Shown: positions 58,001-64,000 of the stretch, in pieces
Numbering within the stretch: the first letter of the stretch is position 1
How the letters are laid out: the number at the start of each line of letters is the position of its first letter
Source of the DNA: Fonsecaea monophora
Taxonomy: Eukaryota; Ascomycota; Eurotiomycetes; Chaetothyriales; Herpotrichiellaceae
Assembly (NCBI RefSeq): GCF_001642475.1
Contig: NW_019173962.1
Location: 227,994-291,993 of the forward strand
Direction: 5' to 3'
Length of the DNA stretch: 64,000 nt
Translations under genes and position numbers: made by a program
Notes under the pieces: generated by a model
Database searches by the model: none
Told to the model about the DNA's origin: nothing
What the model saw: the letters and a program-made list of their open reading frames with translations, nothing else

Positions 58001-58694
58001 TACGGAGCTTGGAAACTCTGGCGCCATATGCAACTGCTTTTACTGACTCTGCAGGATGGAATCGATCGTTGGAGGCTGGCCAAGATCGAGGGATATCGTC
58101 GTCGAACCAGAGAATATCTCTTCCAGCACTCTGGCAATTGGTCACTAACGACAAAGTCGTCCTGAGAGTCTGGTCCTTGTTTTGAAGCTGCCTCTGACGC
58201 TTATCTAGAAATGAGAGGAGTCGGGGGACCTGCATACTTGGCCCGGACCAGAGCTTTGATGTCTGCGCCTACTGCTGAACTTGCTTGACTTTAGACGGAA
58301 ATTTGGCGCCGTTTGGGAATTTTTCAAGCGTATACCGAGGCAGGGTGGACATTTGGTGAGAGTTCGTTACTGTCCTCTTGGTGGTAACCTAGCCGACGGA
58401 CGTGAAGACCAATCCGAAGAAAGACGTGAAAATCCCATATGGCGAATAGAGAATGCTTGCAGTACTCAGAGCCCAAGATGCACCCGACATATGGTAGAAT
58501 GCGACGACAGTCGCGGGCTCGTCACTTAACATTGACTCATCGAAGCTTGCACACAGGGTCTCTAAAGAAAGCGTCATGCTGTGGTTCCGCAATCTTCTTG
58601 GTGACTACTAAGAAAGCTCGAAACTGCATCGTCAAAACTCCGCGGAACGGGCAGTGCTGGGAGTTGATATATGAGGAGAAGACGATGGATTCCA
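55057..58694. other. intergenic, about 3.6 kb
   Basis: Upstream region of the secreted-protein gene followed by sequence with no gene I can defend. Minus-strand frames at 57733-58137 and 57882-58235 overlap in different frames and could be remains of the kinase-like relic's 3' half. This is speculative. Confidence 0.45.
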
Positions 58695-59160
58695 TCACGC
58701 TTTGTATGTCGTCCTCCAGATCTTCACTGACTTGCTGGGTGTATAGTGTTGTCCTTGTACTGCCAAACCTGGGGTTCCGATCTCGATGCGAGATAACGAC
58801 GTCGACCTCGTCCATTGAATAATACAATCAATGTGTTCTTGGTCGCACACTGTCAGTCTGCCCATGTCGATCAACACAATTCGGAACTGTTCAGGGCCGT
58901 CCCGTGCACATCATGATGTTGGCCGATCGCAGATCATCGTCCTGCAAACCTTGAAGCGACAACCTGTAGATCACAGTATGGATCTGGCAGTGTATGGTAT
59001 GCCACTGCTCATCGGAAAATGGCAGTCCTTGCTTTAAGCGTCCTTGTACACATCGTCGAGCTCGAAGCAAGCAAGTCCCATCTGCTCACCGAGTTATCTG
59101 CTAGAAGTGTCCTTCGACTCTTCTCGACATCCAAGTTCTGCTCAAGTCAATACACCGGGG
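58695..59160 (-). pseudogene. protein-kinase-like relic, frameshifted
   Basis: Three reading frames on the minus strand carry successive pieces of a kinase-like fold: GEQMGLACFELDDVYKDA then a stop, then GLPFSDEQWHTIHCQI and LQDDDLRSANIMMCTG, then after a shift of one base EQFRIVLIDMGRLTVC. The DxRxxN catalytic-loop pattern (DLRSAN) and an ID-M-G in place of DFG support a kinase-like origin. At least two frameshifts and one stop lie within 450 bp with no splice sites that remove them. It is therefore a relic rather than a working gene, unless the sequence has errors. Confidence 0.45.
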
Positions 59161-61225
59161 TGGGTTTTGAACCATTCGTTGTTAGCCGTCACTTGGTAGG
59201 AGTGGCCGCATACTCTCGTGTGGAAACCCTGCATTTGTAGTCACTGGGTAAGTCTCTGGGAGTACTTGAAGTTAAACACCTTCAGAACGCAGCGTCTGTC
59301 ACGACGTATTTGAGAGAGGGCGTTGTCGGTTGACATGAAGGGGTTAGAAGCGCACCGAAGATGGTAATCGTAGAGAGGTCGGGATCATTAGTGCCCCTCC
59401 AGGAGAACCGGTGATAGCCAGAGGAATGAAAGAATAGCGAGTGACGAAGAAGAAGGAAGGTGATGATCTGGACACAGGGGAGGATTATCCACGACGCAGC
59501 ATATGCTGGTTTGCAGTAATGACGGGTTTATCGAGGAAGGAAGTGAGGGCCGTGGCCTGCGTCCAAACAACCAACAAGCAGCCACTTCTGACCGTAAAGC
59601 GAGGGTGTGAGCCATGTAAAGCAAATGCAGCTTGTCACGATAGACGGCGCAGAAGAGAATTCAGAGTACAATTCAGACTCTCTCCTTAGACCGAAGGTAG
59701 CATTTCATACGCCCCGACCTCACCAAGCAGAGTCTCTGTCCATGCTCTTTCGTTTTCTTTCTCACCAGGTGCGGTCAGTGACTCTTACCTCTTTCCTCTT
59801 GCTACGCTACAGCTGCCAATCCGTCATCCAAGGCCCTGGCGGCCACACCTTCGTCGCCTTTTTACACCCAAGCAATGTCCCACCTCCATTTCGCCGTCAT
59901 GACTCGTTCCGTGATCAGGCAGCTACCTACGGAGCCGTGGCGTTGGCAGCGAAGTAGGGAGCCGAGGTATGGAGGGCCATCCATCGATCGTCCTTGCAAG
60001 CATCCATCACTGACTTTTTGACAGGGTTCGATCGAAAGTCGGAAGGAATGCTGTATGCCTCGCGTGCGGACAAGAAGGACTGTTAGTGTTTTTCTCCCCA
60101 TTCGGAAGCCAGCGAATCAGCACCAAATCCACGAGGGGCGCGGCACACATGCACACATGCCATGCCATGCCCTGTCGCAAACTGGTCTCAATTATACGCT
60201 GCAGTGCGTGCCCTTTTAACGAATTTTTCTCTTCGTCTTATCTTTCCTTTTGCTCCCTCGTCCATTGAATATCTTGACCTCTGAAAATTTTTGCAACGTC
60301 CGGGTGGAGACTAGACCGCAGAGGAGGCCAACGAGTTACTGGAGTGTACTCGGTAAGGTGGTAGGTGGACAGCAAGCTAACTTCAACGAGATGGATGCTG
60401 TGGGGATGGATAGACGGACGGATTGTACGGAGTAGATAGTTGAACAAATGTCCAAAGAAGAAAAGAATGCCCCTGTTGTGAGTGGGTGGTGGGTAGCGGG
60501 TGCGTGGTGAGTGGGCGCATCCTGCCCTTTCACTTCTCGGTGCGAAGTGGAGTCTCTCTCTTTCTCTCTCTCTGCATTATCGTGTTCCAGGATCTACGGT
60601 GCCACTCCCACTGTCAATTGTCCATATGCAGTATATGTTCGGTGCGCGGTGCGGTGTGGTTCCCGCTTCTTGGTAGCCCGGATGTGTTTCCAGCGTTCCT
60701 ACCGGCAGACAAGGTGTAATCTTCAATGGATGGGGTTTAGCTCACCTCGTGGCAGAAAAGTATGTTCGTTGACAGGGTCGCGCTACCGACTGGTGTAGCT
60801 TTGCCAACAAGAGCGTGCATATTCAAAGTGTGGGTGTGGGTATGTTACATACTCGGTACTCGATAGTCGATGGGCAGGCCCGTGTTTTCGCTGTATGTGA
60901 ATCCCACGTCGCATGCAGCAGCTGTTGGCGACGATGGCAGCTGCTTTCTGACTCTGCGCATGCTGAGTTTTCTCGGTGTGAACCGAAGAAAAGGCACAAG
61001 TTTTGAGTTGCCAGGAGCCACAACAAGTGCACTCATTTTGTTTTAAATGACAAGGTCAGTAACCTTTTACTCTGGGTCATTTGAGTAAACATCTAGTCTT
61101 TCAAACCTACTTATCGCCCAGTGCCACCTAACCTTCAGACAGAAGTCAGACTGGGTCTTCACGACATCCTCAAATCGTAATTGAAGATTTCAACAACTAC
61201 TATACTCGCTTATACCTGCCCACTC
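59161..61225. other. intergenic, about 2.1 kb
   Basis: 3' flank of the HET gene and upstream remains of the kinase-like relic. No gene, RNA or long repeat recognised. Confidence 0.5.
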
Positions 61226-63363
61226 TCACTCCAACGTAACAGTCGTCCGTGATGTCCGGACTTCGTCCACCCCAAGGCTCTCAATCTCCAGATTGACGAA
61301 TCCCAAGCGCTTCAGAGTTGTTCCGTCTCCTCTTGCAGCCACGGGCGTGACGAGCAGAGAATGATAGATCATGAGCTTGTGCGAAGTGTCTCCGACGTCG
61401 ACTGCAAGGACAAGTGCAAAAACCTTGCCTTCGCGAGCCAGGGTTTCTGCTTCTTCGTGTCTCTGTCCTATGGAATCGAACCGCCCGGTCGACTTCGCAT
61501 CCACACCGCCCGGAGTGCGAGGATCCACTTGTCCCGGCGTGCGAAGACCTCGAGGAGTGCGGAAAGATAAATGCTTCTGCTTCAGTGGTAAGCCGGTCTC
61601 CCTGTCGTCGGATGATCTGACACTCTCGACGAGAATGAGTGGTAGCAGCGGCGCCTCCATCTTTATCGAGCCGCTTTTGACCTCCCCAAATCTGCTCTCT
61701 CCGACCCGGTCAACCTGGCAGTCGATGATGAAGGCGAGCTGCTCCCAACGGCCGATTAAGCCGCTGGCGGGAATCCCGTCAATCGACACCCACGACCAAG
61801 ACGGCTTGCGGTCTTTGACTTCTGCGACGTCCAGCGCCTGCCACAGGAGGCCTTCTATCATCGACTTGCGCCAGATGCCAGCGAGGTACTGGTCCTGTAA
61901 CCTCTCAGCGAATACTGCCGCGACACCTGCAAAGGCCGGTAACTTGTCAGAGCTCTTAGTGAGCTTGCGCGGCCCGTAGCTCCAAAGAATATTATACCAT
62001 AACTGCACGTTCGTGTCAGAAGTACTGCCACCGGGTACAGGTAAGAAGCCAGACCGAGGGTCTCCGTGCAAAGTGAAGAATCGATTTTTCAAGTGTAGTC
62101 CATCCTCGCTTTGAAGCCCGGCATTGCACTCAAAGTACATCTGGTCGGTAGCAAAGTGCAAGACGCGACGAGATAGGACCCTCTCCTGGAAGCACCACGC
62201 CCGCCCGGACAGGGGCTCGGAGCTCATCTCAATGTACTTGTCTGGACGGGCTTCCAGGGCTGCCGGCAGCGCAAATGCATAGACTTGTCCGTCAAGACCG
62301 CTTTTGCTATCTGAATAAGGTATGGGAACATATTTCTTCAATTTTCGGCCAGCGAAGCACCCGAGTGTTCCGTCCTCGGCGCCTGTGACCGATATCGTCA
62401 AGACGGCATTCGAATAGACGGCGTGCATCGTTGCCAATTCCCTGTCCCAATCTTCCGGATCGTCTTGGAGGATGCAAAGGCTGTCAATCCAGATATGACG
62501 GAGTCCCAGGTACCGAGTAATGGCAATGGCATCCTCGAAGGACCTTGTCATATCATCGAGGCTGACAATGTTTGATGTCTCCAATCCCTTCTTCGTGACT
62601 CGTGCAGGCAAGCGGTGAGTACCCCAGCAATGACTCAAGGCGATGTAGGGCCCAGCCGGCTCCGTTTTGGTCTCGACAATACGGGCCTCGCGACTTGTGG
62701 CGTCGTCGTCGATAGCCACGAGCCGTGTAGGCAGCACGGAAGGCGTCAGCGCGCAGTGCGGGTGATTCTGCTCGCAGTCCCGAGCCCAGCGAGATGCACG
62801 TTCCAGCGTCGCGATGTTTCCGACATTGTCATCCACGATCCGCCCCGGAAATATCGACCCGAGCGGGTCGCCTATGAAAGCAAATCAGTCAGAAGGAAAG
62901 TCCATATTTGGGGCGATCACATTCGTATCTTGCCTTCCGGCACCGCCAGGCCGATGGCGCCGAGGAGAAACACCGTATCCCTCACGTCGCTGTGGCTGAG
63001 GACCAAGAATCCCTTGCCCGTGTCGCGTCTCCGCGCTAGGAACAGGCTGCCCGTCGGGTACCCGTCTCGGTGGTAGTCGCGAAAGGCCTTGTCGTTGTGC
63101 ACCGCGCGGAACTCGTCGAAGACGAGGTCGACCTGCTCCAAGATGAGTCTGCACAGGTCGCAGTCTGCGGCGGAGATGCGCAGGGCCTGCAGATCCGGGT
63201 GGTGAGGGAAGCCGAGGACGCCGCCGCGCTGGCGCGAACTTCGCGCCCGGTAGTCGAGATTGTACGGGATGATGTACTTCCAGCTGACCCAGGGGGTATA
63301 ATAGGTCTGGGGGAATTCTGGGAGGTTGTCAAAGGGAATGTCGAGGCAGACGGAGCAGAGCAT
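61226..63363 (-). CDS. HET-domain protein (heterokaryon incompatibility type)
   Basis: Two exons: 63363-62934 and 62871-61226, 691 aa. The intron between them is a GC-AG intron: donor GCAAGA, branch CTGAC, acceptor ATAG. Only that junction gives an in-frame VPE|GDPLGSIF; the nearby GT (62921) does not. The N-terminal domain has CSVCLDIPF and CDLCRLILEQV, Cys pairs typical of HET proteins. The HET domain spans about residues 215-365 with YIALSHCWG, LGLRHIWIDSLCILQDD and GRAWCFQERVLSRRVLHF. The C-terminal third is variable and contains a Pro/Gly/Thr-rich repeat (RTPRGLRTPGQVDPRTPGG). HET domains trigger cell death or innate-like reactions in non-self fusion; the exact role here is unknown. No STAND/NACHT partner is visible within this window. 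Confidence 0.9.
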
Positions 63364-64000
63364 CGTTTCTAGCACAGTTCGAGGTCTGTTTTTTTCTCTC
63401 TCTCTCACTCTCTTTCTCTTTTTTGGGGAGATTGCTTTTTTTGAGGCTCCGTTATATCTGGACAAGCGAAGTATGAGTACCTACCTGCCTACCTACATGT
63501 ACACATATTTGTTCGTTGGGCAGTACGGACCCAGCACGGGCCCTCCTCGTCAATCGCCCTCGGCCACGTGTCATATGCATGAGGGCTGCCAATAGCTTTT
63601 TTTTTTTTCTTCTAGGCACCTCCTTCTCTCGTTACTCACTGTTCAAAGTCCGTGTATTTCTTTGGACGGTGATTCACCGCGCTCTGGGGATTCCTCTCAT
63701 ATTATACATGGCCACGGTCTCAACATCCTCCCCCGAGATCAGAAATTCGCTGATCGATTGAGTCTGTCTCGTGGAACGTATGTACAAGTATGGAAGTACA
63801 CGAGGTACATATTACCAGCTTATCTGGAACGCGGGGCAGTTTACATAAGCGAGCGAGCGCAAGTTTCCGCAACAAAATTCCTCCGTTCCGCTCGACCGCG
63901 TGGCGTGTGCGCGTCGCAAATCTTCCAGTACTACTCGTTACTGCCTACTCGGTACTTGTTGTTCCACCTCCAGAGTTTCATCTTGACTTTCCTCCACCCC
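63364..64000. other. 5' flank of the HET gene to window end
   Basis: 637 bp. A CT-rich tract lies just upstream of the start codon (about 63385-63425). The last 70 bases carry GTACT/ACTCGGTAC repeats related to the dispersed palindrome. Nothing else is visible. Confidence 0.5.

Noticed and set aside
62917..62921. GT donor for the HET intron
   Set aside because: Phase does not match exon 2; the GC donor at 62933 does.

Overview
The window is nuclear DNA from a filamentous ascomycete (Pezizomycotina). The evidence is short GT-AG introns (about 50-170 bp) with CTAAC/CTGAC branch points, a fused pentafunctional AROM gene, a divergent intron-bearing histone H3/H4 pair, a HET-domain gene, and fungus-only families (Fungal_trans_2 regulators, DUF7703, DUF3445). 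A black-yeast type Eurotiomycete would fit, but that placement is a guess; nothing here fixes the order.

Layout: 1-1695 holds the 3' part of an MFS sugar transporter. It is followed by an NAD-dependent epimerase-like gene (2203-3261), a membrane-anchored MOSC protein (3691-5076), AROM for the shikimate pathway (5479-10468) and saccharopine dehydrogenase LYS1 for lysine (11123-12972). Then come NAF1 (minus, to 15871) and a divergent ferroportin-like transporter (16214-17809), an epoxide hydrolase (18570-20322), a decayed Fungal_trans_2-like regulator (about 20744-21436, minus), an ALG9-type mannosyltransferase (22006-23849) and a DUF3445 protein (24374-25795). Next are exonuclease V EXO5 (minus), an Mpv17/PMP22 protein (minus) and histones H3 (minus) and H4 (plus) around a shared promoter. 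After H4 the region is gene-poor. It holds an Rpn4-like zinc-finger gene (38057-39733), a DUF7703 membrane protein (45054-45983, minus), a Fungal_trans_2 regulator (50341-52124, minus), a small secreted pro-protein (54256-55056, minus), a kinase-like relic near 58.7-59.1 kb and a HET-domain gene (61226-63363, minus).

Most genes are housekeeping and stand alone; I see no biosynthetic cluster, mobile element, CRISPR array or tRNA. Two amino-acid biosynthesis genes (AROM, LYS1) each carry a TGACTCA-type cross-pathway-control site 30-45 bp upstream of the start codon, which suggests shared Gcn4/CpcA control. The most unusual features are in gene structure: a 9-nt microexon, 22- to 29-nt exons, an 8-codon terminal exon in AROM, a GC-AG intron in the HET gene, 15-C tracts in two successive LYS1 introns, and a 20-nt intron-like interruption in the decayed regulator. 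The gene-poor 40-50 kb stretch is studded with short AGTACTAAGTAC-type palindromes. I did not find a convincing new multi-gene system.
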